Shown one piece after another: positions 22,290-34,467 of a stretch of 64,000 bases of DNA. Within the stretch, counting starts at the first letter, position 1, and every line of letters begins with the position of its first letter. A model generated the notes under the pieces. It made no database searches and was not told the origin of the DNA. It was given only the letters and a program-made list of their open reading frames with translations. The DNA comes from Mimachlamys varia (Eukaryota; Mollusca; Bivalvia; Pectinida; Pectinidae), in contig OX392532.1 in assembly GCA_947623455.1 (NCBI GenBank), forward strand, positions 23,658,792 through 23,722,791, written 5' to 3'. Position numbers and translations under genes: made by a program.

Positions 22290-23965
22290 AAACACAAGTC
22301 TATTTTTCTTGACCCCGATGTTCGAACAATACTCAACGACCTACATGACAAGTATGTGATTGTGTCTGCAGACAAGGCATCTAATAACCTGATCCTTGTT
22401 TGCAAACACTATTACATTCATTGTTTGCAAAAAGAACTAGGCCTGCTTGATAACCAAGGTAACCCTACTTACGCATTAACCGGTTTTTCGAAAGATGAAA
22501 TACTTTCCAATCATACATCAGTATTGCAATCATTCAAAATACTCGTTGATGATAAAGACGCTGACTTACCTCGGCTATATTAGATACCGATCCTTATAAG
22601 CAACGTTTTATCGCTGGCTCGTCTCATTGCTCAACCAAGCCGTTATCAAAACTTCTTACTACCATTCTTAGTACCGTAAAATCAGGGCTTCAGTCGTATT
22701 GTGACACTGTATACTCCAGAAGTGGCATTAATGGGATGTGGATTTTGAAAAACTCAAAAGATCTTCTGATCAGTCTTAAGCACCCCCTTCTCAAAAATGT
22801 TTCGTCCATCAAAACATTTGATTTTTCCACCCTGTACACTACCATACCACATGCCAAACTGAAAGAACGTCTTCGGTCTCTCATTATGAGAGCTTTCTTT
22901 TCCAAGAAAGGTGAACGACGATACAAATACATTGTTGTGAGCTATCTTGGAGCATACTTTGTGAAAAACACAACAAAAGCTAGATTAAAATATACTGAGG
23001 AAGATATAGTACGAATGATTGAATTCCTGGTTGACAATATCTTTGTTGATTTCGGAGGAAAAATTTTCCAACAGACTGTTGGCATTCCAATGGGTACTAA
23101 CTGTGCACCACTTTTGGCTGACTTGTTTTGTTTTCATACGCGGCTGAATTTGTCGAGGGGCGTATCAGGACGGGTAATAAAAACCTTGCCAAATCTTTCA
23201 ATTTCACTTTCAGGTATATCGACGATGTGTTGTCTATAAACAACAAGAAGTTTGCTGACCTAGTCGATCGCATATACCCTACTGAACTTTAGATTAAAGA
23301 CACAACAGACTCTCCTACATCAGCTTCTTACCTCGATCTTTACTTAAACTATGACCATCACGGGAAACATACTACTAAGCTGTATGATAAACGTGACGAT
23401 TTTGATTTTCCTATCGTGAACTCTCCCTTTCTTGATAGTAACATCCCTTCTTCTCCATCCTATGGTGTTTGCATTTCGCAGTTGATTCGTTATTCTAGGG
23501 CTTGCTCTGAATATCGCGATTTTCGTGATAGATGTCGACTGCTGACGAACAAACTTACGGCACAGGGATTCGAGAAATGCATGTTGATGAAAACTATGGG
23601 CAAGTTTTATGGTCGCCATCTTGATATCATCGAGAAATATTCTGTATCTTTGCGTGATATGAAGATAAACGTTTTTGAGTTTGCTTGTAAGTGTGTTCAC
23701 TTGTTGTGATGACAATGATGACTCGGTTCTCATTTTGAGGATTGATGCTTACTTGGATGTGACCAAGATTTACATGGCGTGTGTCGTCGATGAAGCAGAA
23801 GATGCTTACTCTTCCGGAACACCTGGTCTTATTTTATTCTCTTGTGCTTTTACGAAATTCTCCATGTAAATCTTCCTTTTGTTCCTTTTGTGCCCCTAGT
23901 TTATTCGATTTTGAGTTCGGATTATGGTTTTGTTGACGCTTTGGTATTCTCTGAATTTTTTGTAT
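22290..23965 (+). pseudogene. Penelope-like retroelement, longest copy in the window
   Basis: Runs from an N-terminal coding segment (residues YVIVSADKASNNLILVCKHY at about 22350) through the reverse transcriptase to the family 3' end. Motif A is intact as FDFSTLYTTIP near 22818, the pocket reads IPMGTNCAPLLADL, and motif C follows as FRYIDDVLS. At least three lesions are visible: a stop and frame change near 22580, a one-base frameshift after LLADLF near 23130, and a stop after RIYPTEL near 23290. The C-terminal frame resumes at 23416-23709. It is still 5' truncated. No endonuclease domain was found, so the Penelope-like name rests on the reverse transcriptase only. A mariner is inserted just past its 3' end. 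Confidence 0.82.
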
Positions 23966-24182
23966 GTCATTCAAATAATCAATTTATGCATACGAGGGGT
24001 GTTCCATAAATAATGTCATCTGTTCTTTATTTCGCGGAAATCGTGCAATTTATGCACAAAACCACCTCGTGTCGATTGAGTGATCACTGGCTCGTGACAC
24101 AGGTAAATATCTCGTCCACACGTTCACTGGCCTCGGTACAGTGTACATCGTTTCATAGCCTATTCGTTAGACTAGACACAAA

Positions 24183-25607
24183 ATGACAGGAAAACAAGCT
24201 GAAAATGTTCTTGAAATTAGGGCCTATATAAAAGGTAGGTCATACTCGGCATAAAGGCTGAAGAGGCTTTAAGGCCTGTATCTGTTGGGGGAATAAATTC
24301 AATTTGACCAAATAGATGCACTCAGCAATCAAAAAATAACATCCAGAATAATTTTAGAGTTTCACCTCATTTTTGTATAATAAACCTTTTTCTTCACATT
24401 GAGGAGTTGCCTCCCCTTTTGTTAAACCATTGTTAATCTTAATTCATGTGTGTATATATGTTTGTGTTTGTTTGCCACCTATTATATAAGGAGAGGACTA
24501 ATATAGGCAATGCCTGATGTCTAATCCTATTGACAAAATTACATCTTATGTCAATAAAATATGTTGAAATTGAAAAAAAGGCTGTAGATATTCACCGCGA
24601 GTTGTGTGACATTTATGGGGATGGCCAAATGTCTCACAGGACTGTTTGTAGGTGGGTAGGTAAATTTAGTGCTGGGCACCAGCAACGGAAAGATGCTGCT
24701 CACCCAGGTCGTCCTGCAACAACTACGACCAAAGGTAACATAGAAAAAATCCGAAATATCCTCCAAACTGATGCTCGATTCAGCGTAAGACAATTGGCTC
24801 GAATGACAAACTTGTCGTTAGCAAGAGTTCATGCAATTTTGAAGAAACACCTAAAAGTTAGAAAGATAAATGCAAGATGGATACCCCATTTGTTAACGGA
24901 TGAGCAAAAGAAGACGCGTGTAACAATGGTAAAAAAACTTCTCAAAATGTACCCAAAATATAGTAAAAAGGTTTTTGATAATATAGTCACTGGTGATGAG
25001 ACCTGGGTGTATTATTTTGAACCAAATTATTTTGAACCAAAGCGGAAGGTTGCCCACCGAATATGGGCCACTCAAAATGCCAGACGCCCAAGTATTGCCA
25101 AACGAATACGAACGGTAAAGAAGGTTTTGTATGCTATTTTTTTCACTAATAAGGGCCCAGCTATTCAAATCCCGGTGCCAAAAGGCAGAACGGTCAGAGG
25201 CAAGTTCTATAAAAACGTTGATCTGAGAAATTTGAAGAACTACTACAAAAGTCGCCGCCCCAGAACAGGACTTAAGTATGTCCGACTTTTGCATGATAAT
25301 GCACCCGCTAACAAGGCACGTATTGTGACTGACTTTTTGGAGTCAGAGAAGGTTACCGTCCTTCCGCACCCTCCGTATTCGCCAGACTTGGCCCTCTGCG
25401 ACTTTTTTCTCTTTCCAAAACTTAAATATCATTTATCTCGAAGGAGATACAATTCGAGAAAATGCCCTTGGATCTGCTGTCTATCAGTGTCTGATGGGTG
25501 TACCCATTGAGGGGTATGAAAAATGCTTCCAAAAATGGATTGACCGGCTAAAAAGGTGTGTTCTTGCTGGCGGAGAGTATTTTGAAGGGCAGAGCAAATT
25601 AAAATGA
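24183..25607 (+). pseudogene. mariner transposase, interrupted and frameshifted
   Basis: Cut-and-paste transposase acting on the element ends. The true start is likely 24183 (MTGKQAENVLEIRAYIKGRS). A one-base loss follows, then a 316-base insertion at 24261-24576. The apparent start at 24530 lies inside the inserted DNA. Downstream, the helix-turn-helix region (MSHRTVCRWVGKF) and catalytic core are readable: VTGDETWVYYF (first Asp), LLHDNAPANKA (second Asp), YSPDLALCDFFLFP (third Asp), with 34 residues between the last two. A 15-base tandem duplication repeats NYFEP after the first Asp. A one-base shift near 25450 drops the C-terminal 50 residues into another frame, ending TGA at 25605-25607. 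Clearly inactive. Confidence 0.9.
24261..24576 (+). mobile_element. Insertion into the mariner transposase, retroposon-like
   Basis: The octamer 'aaaggctg' stands at 24253-24260 and again at 24577-24584. Removing one copy and the 316 bases between restores the transposase order of residues (G-I-K-A then V-D-I-H). The insert ends in 'aataaaatatgttgaaattg' plus 'aa', a tail with ATTGAA units like those of non-LTR elements and SINEs. It has no reading frame. Confidence 0.7.
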
Positions 25608-25783
25608 ACAAAAGCACTTCCGCTATATGAGCACCGATGCAAGTGACATTATTTTTGGAACACCTCTCGTATTAATGGTGCAACAACAGTACGGGTAGTT
25701 TTCATAACTGGTTAGATTATATTAGTCAAATACTGCACAATGGCTTGTAATGACTTAATGCACAGATATGATTAAGCAAGCTA

Positions 25784-26228
25784 CAGTCAACTTCGTTTAT
25801 AACGAATTACTGGGGGCCATGAAAAACATTTCGTTATATCAGGAATTCGCTATTTCCGATATCATGATTTTATGTATAAGCAATGATAAGACATACAGAA
25901 GTAACGACATGAGCCTATTTTAAATTGATAGGTGTATATGAGTACCCAGGTGACCTATTCAAACGCACCGCGACAAGTGAACACAGAACGTAGCTTTGTT
26001 TTGATTGGAATTTGTGTCGAGTCAGGTCATTATTTCGTTATTACAGGTAAAAATGCGGATGTGGACTGCAAAATCACTTCGTTGTTTCAGTTAATTCGCT
26101 ATTTCAGACTTCGTTGTTTCAGTAAAACAATATATAAAATATATAAGAGTGAAAATCGGGACTTTAAATTTACTTCGTTGTTGCCGGAATTTCGTTGTTC
26201 CCGACTTCGTTATTTTCGAAGTTGACCG
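25784..26228. mobile_element. pogo/Tigger-like MITE
   Basis: Left end 'cagtcaacttcgtttataac' plus 'gaa'; the inverse of the right end is 'cggtcaacttcgaaaataac' plus 'gaa'. TA flanks both sides. Ends of the type CAGTCAA..CGTTATAACGAA are known from pogo/Tigger elements. 445 bases, with only short frames inside. Confidence 0.75.
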
Positions 26229-26454
26229 TATTTCGCCCACAGACAATCAATTTCATGACTTTTGCAGCGTAGTTTTATTGGCTGGTGCAAAACGGTCACC
26301 AGAACGTCACCACCTATGGGATATTTGTCAGATCATATCTATAGTATCTGCATATCATTCAGATTGATCTTGTTTTCAAAAGCAAAAGAATAACTGGTCA
26401 AATCTCATGAATGTACAATGAAAAGAACTTTGGGAACAAACAAATATATTTTTA

Positions 26455-26640
26455 AATGAAAATGATATTGTTGACCAGGAATTCAATCATCCTTTCTTCA
26501 GTAAATTTCCTCTTGGATTTTGTCGTGTTTTTCACAAAGTATATTCCAAAATAGCTCTCTACCATGTATCGTCGTCCGCCTTTTTGGAAAAGAAAAATCT
26601 CTAATAACTGAAGATCGAAAACGTTCCTTAGATACCTAAT
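26455..26640 (-). mobile_element. Penelope-like retroelement, isolated internal fragment
   Basis: On the minus strand it matches the region from the K-E-R-L-R-S block to the FLVDNIF block of the reverse transcriptase copies (plus-strand words 'tcacaaagtatattccaaaa' and 'ttgttgaccaggaattcaat'). It has neither the motif C nor the 3' end. Confidence 0.7.
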
Positions 26641-26849
26641 TAATAGTCTGTTCTAAACAGTTAATTCCTAAACTTTTTAATTCCAAAAATGTATGTTGCG
26701 AATTTCTAGCTATAAGATATTCTGCATTCAACTCTTTATTTTGTATCAGAACTAATATCAATTTAGTTCATTGGCTAGATTAATCTAGATTTGTTCTTAC
26801 AATACCGATTCGGGCTGGCCCGGGCTTACCGTAGTATACGAAGCCTTCA

Positions 26850-26925
26850 AAATCCACACCCATGTCGCATACACTGGGAGGCCGTCCTTAAATGACGGTA
26901 AAAGCAATCAAATCAAACAAAATTT
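26850..26925 (+). repeat. SINE-like tail fragment
   Basis: 'gtcgcatacactgggaggcc' with 'gtccttaaatgacggtaaaa' and 'gcaatcaaatcaaac' matches the 3' end of the repeat family at 1925-2085. Confidence 0.55.
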
Positions 26926-27330
26926 TTACAAAATGTTAAGCGAAAAGTTACAAAAGTTGCAAAATTCGATCTTGACCTTTGAATTGTATGACTTTGACCA
27001 AGCAAAGTATTTATTTGAACTGGAAAAAATCCTGATAAAGTTTTATGTAAATCGGTCAATAAATATTTAAGTAAATATTATGTAGTTGATCTTGTTGACA
27101 GACTATCGATTATTGAGAAGTTGCTGGAAAATTGAACACCTTTAAACCCAGTGACCTAGAAAGAAGTTCAAAGTCATTCATTTGAGTAACTTTGCCTTAT
27201 TCATCCTGTCATGATGGACCAATAACAACTCTGGGCATCTAGGTCTTTAAAAGAAAGTCGAAAATGTAAAAAAGTTAACGACAGACGACGACGGAAAAAG
27301 ATGATCGGAATAGATCACTATCAGATGACA
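26926..27330 (+). repeat. Probable dispersed non-coding repeat
   Basis: Contains 'gaccttt', 'gactttgacc' and a GA-rich end 'acgacagacgacgacgg' then 'gatcggaatagatcac', words I associate with common bivalve repeats. No second copy lies in this window to confirm it. No coding signal. Confidence 0.35.
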
Positions 27331-27569
27331 TCAACATAGAAAGAAATGTTTGATGTGTGTATGTTTAATTTGTAGAAATTAACGATATGGTTTTTACGTT
27401 CATTCAGTCATATGAAGATATTCATCACATCAAGCATTCCGAACAAAAATTCCTGTTTGTTCATAAAAGGACCAGTCTTAATCTTTGAATGTTACATGCT
27501 GTTTAAAATGAAACATTCGTTCTTTGTTCACACTGATTTGAATTAAATTGTGTAACATTGAAGTAAAAG

Positions 27570-27666
27570 TTTCTAAGAGCACGATCAATCACAAGTATAT
27601 AATAACTTAAATGTTTTTCATATACTTTTGATTTTTTTTTACTTGTGATTTTTCGTGCTCTTAGAA
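27570..27666. mobile_element. Foldback repeat, about 97 bp
   Basis: 'tttctaagagcacgatcaat' plus 'cacaagta' is followed by 'tacttgtgatttttcgtgct' plus 'cttagaaa'. The arms match over about 28 bases with two differences. The rest of 27330-28340 is AT-rich sequence in which I see nothing. Confidence 0.65.
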
Positions 27667-28340
27667 AGACTTTGACAAAGAAATGGGTTTTCTGGACAAT
27701 TTAGCACCGTTCCGTGCTATTTAACACTAGATGAGATGCATTTTATAAATGGGTTTTCTCTTACCTAGAAATATTTATCAGATTTTCATGAATATGAAAT
27801 TTTAAGTGATAGCTGACTATCCTTTTACAGACAAATGAGCAGCAAATAATATACACATCAAATTCTTATACAGATCTACATTTGATATGAATAATGTTTT
27901 TGATAGGATTAAAATGAATATACCCTAGATGCGTTTCACACCAAATGCTGATCGAATAGGTATCTTTCCTGCAATCTCGTGATTATTCACTGTGACTATC
28001 GCATAAAACTCTAACTCAGTAAATGGAAATGTGAGACACATATGCTAATAAAATCATCATATTCATATAAGCACAATACAATCATATTACTCTAGGCGGC
28101 ATACAAACAAACCCGATGCAAAGACAGATAACATATATATGAAGAGGTAGGTAGATGCAGCCCATTAGTATATTTGATGAGCAATTTGATTAAAATACAT
28201 GGAACGGGCAACATCCCATAAGACGTCATGCTCTGGTGACCTTTGTCGCCGCTTAACTTCAAACTCCAGTAAGCGTGGTGTGACATAATGTCTTACAAAT
28301 GACACACAGATGGACATTTTTAGTAACCACTTATTAGTTA

Positions 28341-28479
28341 TTATACCCCCCACTTTGTTAAGGGAATTTAAAGCAATAACTTTGTGAGTCTGTCCGTCTG
28401 GACCTTGTGAACTTTAGGACTCTTAAAGCCTCGAGTTTTGACCAAACTTGACCGCTTTGACAGTGTGGGGGTATTATAA
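28341..28479. mobile_element. Small element with 'ttatacccccca' ends
   Basis: Starts 'ttataccccccactttg' and ends 'gtgtgggggtattataa', an imperfect inverse. 139 bases. The ends resemble those of the element at 30144-30334, so it may be a minimal relative. A retroelement tail follows immediately. Confidence 0.5.
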
Positions 28480-28765
28480 AAAAAAATCAGAGAATACCAA
28501 AGCGTCAACAAAACCATAAAACTCAAAAGCGATTAAACTAGAGGCAAAAAGGAACATAGGAAAGATTTCCATGGAGACTCTCGTTAAAGCACAAGAAAAT
28601 AAGACCGGCTGTTCTGGGAGAGTAAGCGTCTTCTGCTTCCTCTTCGACACCCGCCATGTAAATCTTGGTCACATCAAAGTAAGCATCAATCCACAAAATG
28701 AGAACCGAGTCATCATTGTCATCACAACAAGTGAACACACTAATAAGCAAACTCAAAAACGTCCA
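28480..28765 (-). mobile_element. Penelope-like retroelement, 3' tail fragment
   Basis: On the minus strand, from the C-terminal 'gagtttgctt' block through the untranslated 'ctcggttctcattttg' and 'gggtgtcg' words to 'gttgacgctttggtattctc'. The plus-strand 120-codon frame across it is a shadow. Confidence 0.8.
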
Positions 28766-29265
28766 CTTTCAATGTATCTATGCTCACTTTTCTGGGCAGC
28801 ACATAACGTCTTTTTTGCTTTGATTACTAGCGTGTTATTGCATATTATTTACTTAGTCCAACGTCGGGACAATTTCTTTCGTAGGCAAACAAAAATCACA
28901 TGTAGGGCCGTATTTTTGTATAAATCAACCTAAGAAGATGTTTAATGTGTTAAATGGTAAAGCAGTTAAAAATCTTCTTATATTTATATATATTTAAAAA
29001 AAAAATGTATCGCTGTGTCATATGTGGTAACTATATTGATCGAAACGATAAAATGTCCACTAGCAGGGTACGATTTTCTCTTCAACTTTTTTTGAAATTA
29101 TCCATACATGGCATCATATCTGTGTCCATGGTTTTCAAACGGCATATGTTTTTGATAAATTTTCACTGATATAACTTTTTCTTAAAAAAAAAAACATTGC
29201 CCACTTGGAAGTAGCGTGGTAATTCTCAAACTGTCGTCCAAGCCCAAATAAGAGATTTACACGCT

Positions 29266-29420
29266 TTGGAGAATCCATACTATGTCTGTATCGTTCCTTC
29301 TTTTTGTGTTTTTAGTCAACCAATAACAGAAGGACAGATCCTTCTTTGGAGAATCCATACTATGTCTGTATCGTTCCTTCTTTTTGTGTTTTTAGTCAAC
29401 CAATAACAGAAGGACAGATC
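29266..29420 (+). repeat. Direct duplication of about 77 bp
   Basis: The segment beginning 'ctttggagaatccatactat' and ending 'aacagaaggacagatcc' occurs twice back to back with almost no change, so the duplication is recent. It sits at the left end of the tandem repeats that follow. Confidence 0.85.
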
Positions 29421-29950
29421 CGATAACAATATGGCCGATAGACAGCCATCTTGGATTTGTGAGTAATTGTTCGTTATCGCTATTTATTGAAAGCACTGGA
29501 TGGATCATTTTCGACTTTCATATGTAGGTTTCCCTTGGTGCCTAGTTGTGCTTGGTCAATTTTCGGACAGATCCGATAAAACAATATGGCCGAAAGGCAA
29601 GACAGCCATCTTGGATTTGTGAGTAATAGATTGTTAACGCAATTTCTTGAAAAGCACTAATCGAATCATTCTCAAGTTTGTTATGTAGGTTTCCCTTGGT
29701 GCCTAGTTGTCCTTGGTCAATTTCGGACAGATCCTATAAACAAAATGGCTATCATATAGTTCTCTTGGATTTGTGAAATAGATTATTATCGTTATTTCTT
29801 GACCACTACTTAATTGATTATTCCCTAATTTCATTTGTAGCGTTTCCCTAGTGATTAGTTTTGCCCTTTCAATTTTGGGACTGATCAAAAAACAAAATGG
29901 ATGACAGACTACAATCTTGGGTTTTGAAATTGAAAATTGGTCGTTATTCC
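29413..29950 (+). repeat. Four diverged tandem units of about 155 bp
   Basis: Units start near 29413, 29570, 29728 and 29880, each with 'acagatccgataaaacaa', 'tatggccg', 'cagccatcttggatttgtga' and 'aggtttcccttggtgcctag' variants. Divergence increases to the right. Single units occur elsewhere at 10990-11255 and 19935-20090 in the other orientation. Confidence 0.8.
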
Positions 29951-30143
29951 GTGAGAAATTCTGAAGGGATCTTTCTCAAATGTTTCTCTTTTTTTTTGTA
30001 ATTTTATTTTTTAATTTATAAATTGTAAATTTCCTGTCTATCGAAAGTGAGGTCAGTTGACAGCAGACGACAAGGCTGGACATTGGTTTGTTATTGAATT
30101 GCTTTATCCAGATCCAACTAGAACTGTCGTCCGGGGGCCAACT

Positions 30144-30334
30144 CATACCCCCGCCCCCTTAACGTTATTTGTACAACAAATGAAGGGCACATCTTCATAC
30201 TGTACTGTCTATTCCCAACAAAGTTTTTAGATCCGTTGAAAACTGAGCGAATGCATAGCCGGACCAAATTGTGTCTACAGACGGACGGACAACCTGATTC
30301 CAGTAACCCCCTCTAACTTCGTTGCGGGGGGTAT
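30144..30334 (+). mobile_element. HINE-like element with 3' hairpin
   Basis: Left end 'catacccccgccccct', right end 'gttgcggggggtata', and a hairpin made by 'aaccccctctaacttcgttg' with 'cggggggt'. About 190 bases, no central repeats. The sequence 'gtctacagacggacggacaa' before the hairpin resembles the pre-hairpin part of the element at 30837-32265. Confidence 0.55.
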
Positions 30335-30836
30335 AAATATACGAAGAATCGGAGTTCATGAGAGATCAGGCAGGAGCCTGAAGAGAACGCATAAAGTAAG
30401 GCGCATGCGTTATTGCGAGGTATTTTATTATGTGAACATATTATTTATACAGCCGACAGAAAAACTTCGTTAAGTGTGTTTTTGTGGCAGACTCCCGAGG
30501 AAATTACTTTGATAGGTATCCCAACCACAGGTAAACATCTTGTTTATCATTCAACTATTGAAACTTTGACGAAGAAGACTGTGTATATTTTATCCACCAC
30601 CGCATTATCACATTAAATATTCGCAAACATTGCAGCAGGAATAAATTATATTTTATTTGAATCGTCTACTTTAACCTCTGGCAAGCGATGATGTTATTTC
30701 CAAATTATTGTTGTTTAACCGTGCTGTGAAATCTACATTTGCGTGCCCTGGTTGGATTAATTACTATTCCGACTGCACATTTGAAGCAATTAATAACCAA
30801 TGGAAATACAGCAGGTTGTGTGGATATTGAACATAA

Positions 30837-32265
30837 AACAAGAGCACCGCAAGCGGAGGCATGATACGCCCGCCGTACCCTATGCGAAGTATAATGGTAT
30901 GGAAACACAAAGAAAGTTCTGACACTTTCTACATGATATTCGAAAACTACATCAGATACAAAGTCCTAAAGGGCCATAATTCTAGTAAATATTGTCAAAT
31001 TAAACTGTCATTCAGTAAAAAAGAAATTTCATGTCATAATGATTAAACCTAGCAAGTTTTGAAGATATCGATTGAAAATTGTAGAAAATCTCCAGGCAAA
31101 CAACAATTTACAACAGAAATGCATTTTCTATATATAAATGCCAATATGTTGCAATTGCAACTATGCGATGCTGTTACGCGAAATGTTGAAATAACTCAAC
31201 GAATCCCGTAATATATGTTGAATATTATATCTATTCGAAGTACCATACGAAATTTTAGAGGAATTGAAGAAAACGCAAAAAAAGTTCTGTCATTTTCAAC
31301 ATAATGTCTGAAATTGCATCAGATACGATGTTCCAAAGGGCCATAACTCTAGTAAATATGGTAGAAACAAACTGTCATTCAGGAAAACACAACTTCATCT
31401 CATGATGATTAAACCAATCAAGTTTGAAAGATATCGGTTGAAAACTGTAGAAGGAGATCTCCGGACAAAACAACAGTTTACAACAGAAATGCATTTTCTA
31501 CATAAAGCCTATATTTTGCAATTGCAATTATGCGATGCTGTTACGCGAAAAGTTGAAATAACTCAACAAAACCAGTAACATATGTTAAATATTATAGATA
31601 TTCGAAGTACCATACAAAATTTTAGAGGAATTTAAGAAAACGCAAAAGAGTTCTGATATTTTTTACATAAGGTCTGAAATTGCATCAGGTACGGAGTTCC
31701 AAAGGGCCATAACTCTAGTAAATATTGTTGAAACATACTGTTATTCAGGAAAACACAACTTCATGTCATGATTATTAAGCCTAGCAAGTTTGAAAGATAT
31801 CGGTTGAAAACTGTAGGAGAAGATCTCCGGACAAAACAACAGTTTACAACAGAAATGTATTTTCTATATAATGCCTATATCTAACTATGAATTGCTGTTA
31901 CGCAAAAAGGTGAAACTACTCAACAAAACCCGTAATATATGTTACATATTATAGATATTCGAAGTACCATACCAAATTTCAGAGGAATTAAAGAAAACAC
32001 AAAAAAGTTCTGACGTTTTCTAAATAATGCCCGAAATTGAGTCCCAAAGGGCCATAACTCTAGTAAATATTCTCAAATCAAATTGTCTTTCAGGAAAACA
32101 CAACTTCATGTCATGGTGGTTAAGCCTAGCAAGTTTGAAAGAAATCGGTTGAAAACTGTAGGAGGAGATCTCCGGACAAACAAAAGTTTACGACGGACGT
32201 ACGTACGTACGGACGGACGGACAACGCCATACCATAATACGTCCCGTCATTTTTGACGGGCGTAT
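30837..32265 (+). mobile_element. HINE/pearl-like element with four 354-367 bp repeats
   Basis: Starts 'aacaagagcaccgcaagcgg', with the subterminal 'atacgcccgcc' at 30864. It ends in a hairpin (32237-32265) 'atacgtcccgtcatttttga' plus 'cgggcgtat', the inverse of the start motif. Four tandem units lie between, with matching points near 30887, 31241, 31608 and 31965; each contains 'agggccataactctagtaaa' and 'agtttgaaagatatcggttg' variants. Before the hairpin stands 'acgtacgtacgtacggacgg'. No coding capacity. A second, inverted copy with three units is at 59889-60935. Confidence 0.75.
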
Positions 32266-33373
32266 AAAAACTATCCTGAACGCTAAAATTAGTTATATTA
32301 AAGGATTAATTCAACCATGCAGGACCCATTCACGCGTGGTTGCTTGACTGTTAGTTGGCATCTTTCCACATATGATTTTCATCAAAAGAGGTGCAGAAAA
32401 TATGTTCGTACAAAGACTGTACCACGGTACAAATTTTGAAATCTGTATGATAGACTGCATGCAAAGTCGGATGTAAAACGTAATTGGTTCAATTAGCTTA
32501 TGGAAGCATTCCAAGTAGAGGTACAATCCACGAAAAAGAGTCTTCTTCATCATGTATTTCAAGTTCCATTATATATGAAAATATTTCTTAAGATGAGTCG
32601 GAACCAGACTTCACCATTTGCCAGTGTATTTTAAACTTTGCTGAGTCAAGTTCTGATTCTGATTCAGAAATTCTGTTCATGTATACCCAATGGAAGTGGT
32701 GCAAGTGAAGGCGAGACATATTTTAGTACTGTCAGGATTATACAAATTTTGTGAGGTACTACCATGCAACATTCTTCGAAATAAGTACTAGAATAGTAGA
32801 AAGAAAGGTAAAGATTGCGAAAGTTATCAAGATGAAAGTTTTACTGAGAATACTTATTTATTATGAAAATTGCATTTGATAAACAATCAAGTGCCAAATA
32901 CATTGATCATTTAACATTTTAACACAAAGCTTAACATTTTAACACGAAGCTTATACAGAGATTGTACCTTGTGAATGGCAAATTAGTTGTGTACCTATTT
33001 ACTGTTTATACGTACAAATTGCCTGTGGCCACCCTGAAGATATATATATATACAACCAAATTTCGTTTATCCCTTTATTGCCAAGTGTATACAGTGCTTT
33101 AAATGAAGGTTGGTCATATCCATCACTATAATAGACAGAGATACAAGGCAATACTAAAGACAATTGAAAATGTATACGTATGACCCTTTGAACTTGAAAT
33201 GGATGCTCTTATTTTTGGGTTGCCTGGTTGGCTATAATCGAAGTCCAATAATAAAATTCACAAGGTGTCTGATCAGAGCAAACTTCAGCTATGATGGTGA
33301 TTTGTGTTTAACCGTGTCCGAGTTAATACTTACATTTATACAATACTATATGTATACTAAGATATTTAAGGAT
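32266..33373. other. Intergenic sequence without a supported gene
   Basis: About 1.1 kb between the HINE-like element and a foldback. Only short frames are present, with no family motif, no repeat shared with the rest of the window and no splice-linked exons. I see nothing in it. Confidence 0.5.
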
Positions 33374-33475
33374 TAACTTGAATCTATTTTAATGCTATGG
33401 AGGTATAAAACCAAAAAAAAAGGATTTTTTTTGTGTTATAACCCCATAACATAAAAAAATAAATTCAAGTTAATA
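33374..33475. mobile_element. Foldback repeat, about 100 bp
   Basis: 'ttaacttgaatctattttaa' plus 'tgctatggaggtataaaacc' faces 'gtgttataaccccataacat' plus 'aaaaaaataaattcaagtta'. The arms pair over about 40 bases with several differences around an A/T-rich centre. Confidence 0.65.
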
Positions 33476-33944
33476 CTTATAATTTAATCTATACACTGCG
33501 AAAATTCACTTTATTGATGGACTCTTTTCTCTTACAAATTATTACGCTGCTGATTCAGCCAATCGAAAGCAACGTTATAAACGGCGACGTCATTTTTTTT
33601 ACGTTATGGGCTGATAACATATTTTTTCAAGCCAATGAAAATGCTTGTTTCAAACAAGATTAAATTATTCAGTGATCAATCTACAATTGTTTGTCATGGG
33701 TCCTTTTCTTTTGCATTACCAAAAATAACGAGTCTCACAATGTACAATTAAACACTTTCTGGAAATTCAATAGGTCTTTTCTAAATTCTTCGACTGTACA
33801 TGTTGCAGGATGCACACGTAAATTTATCAATGCAGACATGGCATTGCGACATCTAAGTAAATATTTATTCTTACGCTATCTACCTAGAATATAAAAAAAC
33901 ACTCTGAAGGGCTCTAAACCACATATATATATCATACCATCTAC

Positions 33945-34022
33945 TCAATTAAAATAAATAAGAGAATACCAAAGCAATAACAAAATCACAATCCAAGCTC
34001 AAAATCGATCAAACCATTAACA
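33945..34022 (-). mobile_element. Penelope-like retroelement, short 3' terminus
   Basis: Plus-strand words 'aataagagaataccaaagca' and 'ctcaaaatcgatcaaacca' match the extreme 3' end of the family in reverse. Nothing upstream of it is preserved. Confidence 0.7.
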
Positions 34023-34467
34023 CTTTAATTCAATTTTAATTTAAGAAATTTATTGATATACAGAACTTCATTGCCACTTTCCGCACCGTATGCCACCTGG
34101 CTAATATCTTTTGTGTATTTACAACTGTGATTGTCCATCACACAAGTAGGCATACACACTGGTGGCGGTATACATTGTGCTCTGTTTGTGACTGCGAGTT
34201 GTAGTGGGACTGTGATTCCATCAATATGATTTATAGTGTCACCTTACTTGAATGCTCCAGACTTCATAAATACTTTGATTTTTGTCATTTTGAATATTTC
34301 ATTCACAATAAATAGCATTACAGTGGTAATCACATCATCTTCTGACAGAGAAGGGACATTGATGAGTTTCGTCCATCAAATACCTTATTAATTTTATAAA
34401 TAAATGTCAAAATTTATAAAATTTTATATCCATATTTTCTTTGGGGATATACCAAAGGCGGATCTTC

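Larger units (their letters stand above)
23993..25669 (+). mobile_element. mariner (Tc1/mariner, DD34D) element, broken
   Basis: Ends are 'cgaggggtgttccataaata' and the inverse of 'tatttttggaacacctctcg', flanked on both sides by TA at 23991-23992 and 25670-25671, the expected target duplication. The element carries one transposase gene. It is longer than a typical mariner of about 1.3 kb because another sequence of about 316 bases is inserted near the start of the gene. Confidence 0.92.

Noticed and set aside
29266..29950. CRISPR-like array
   Set aside because: Repeats are long, contiguous and diverged with no unique spacers, and the genome is eukaryotic.
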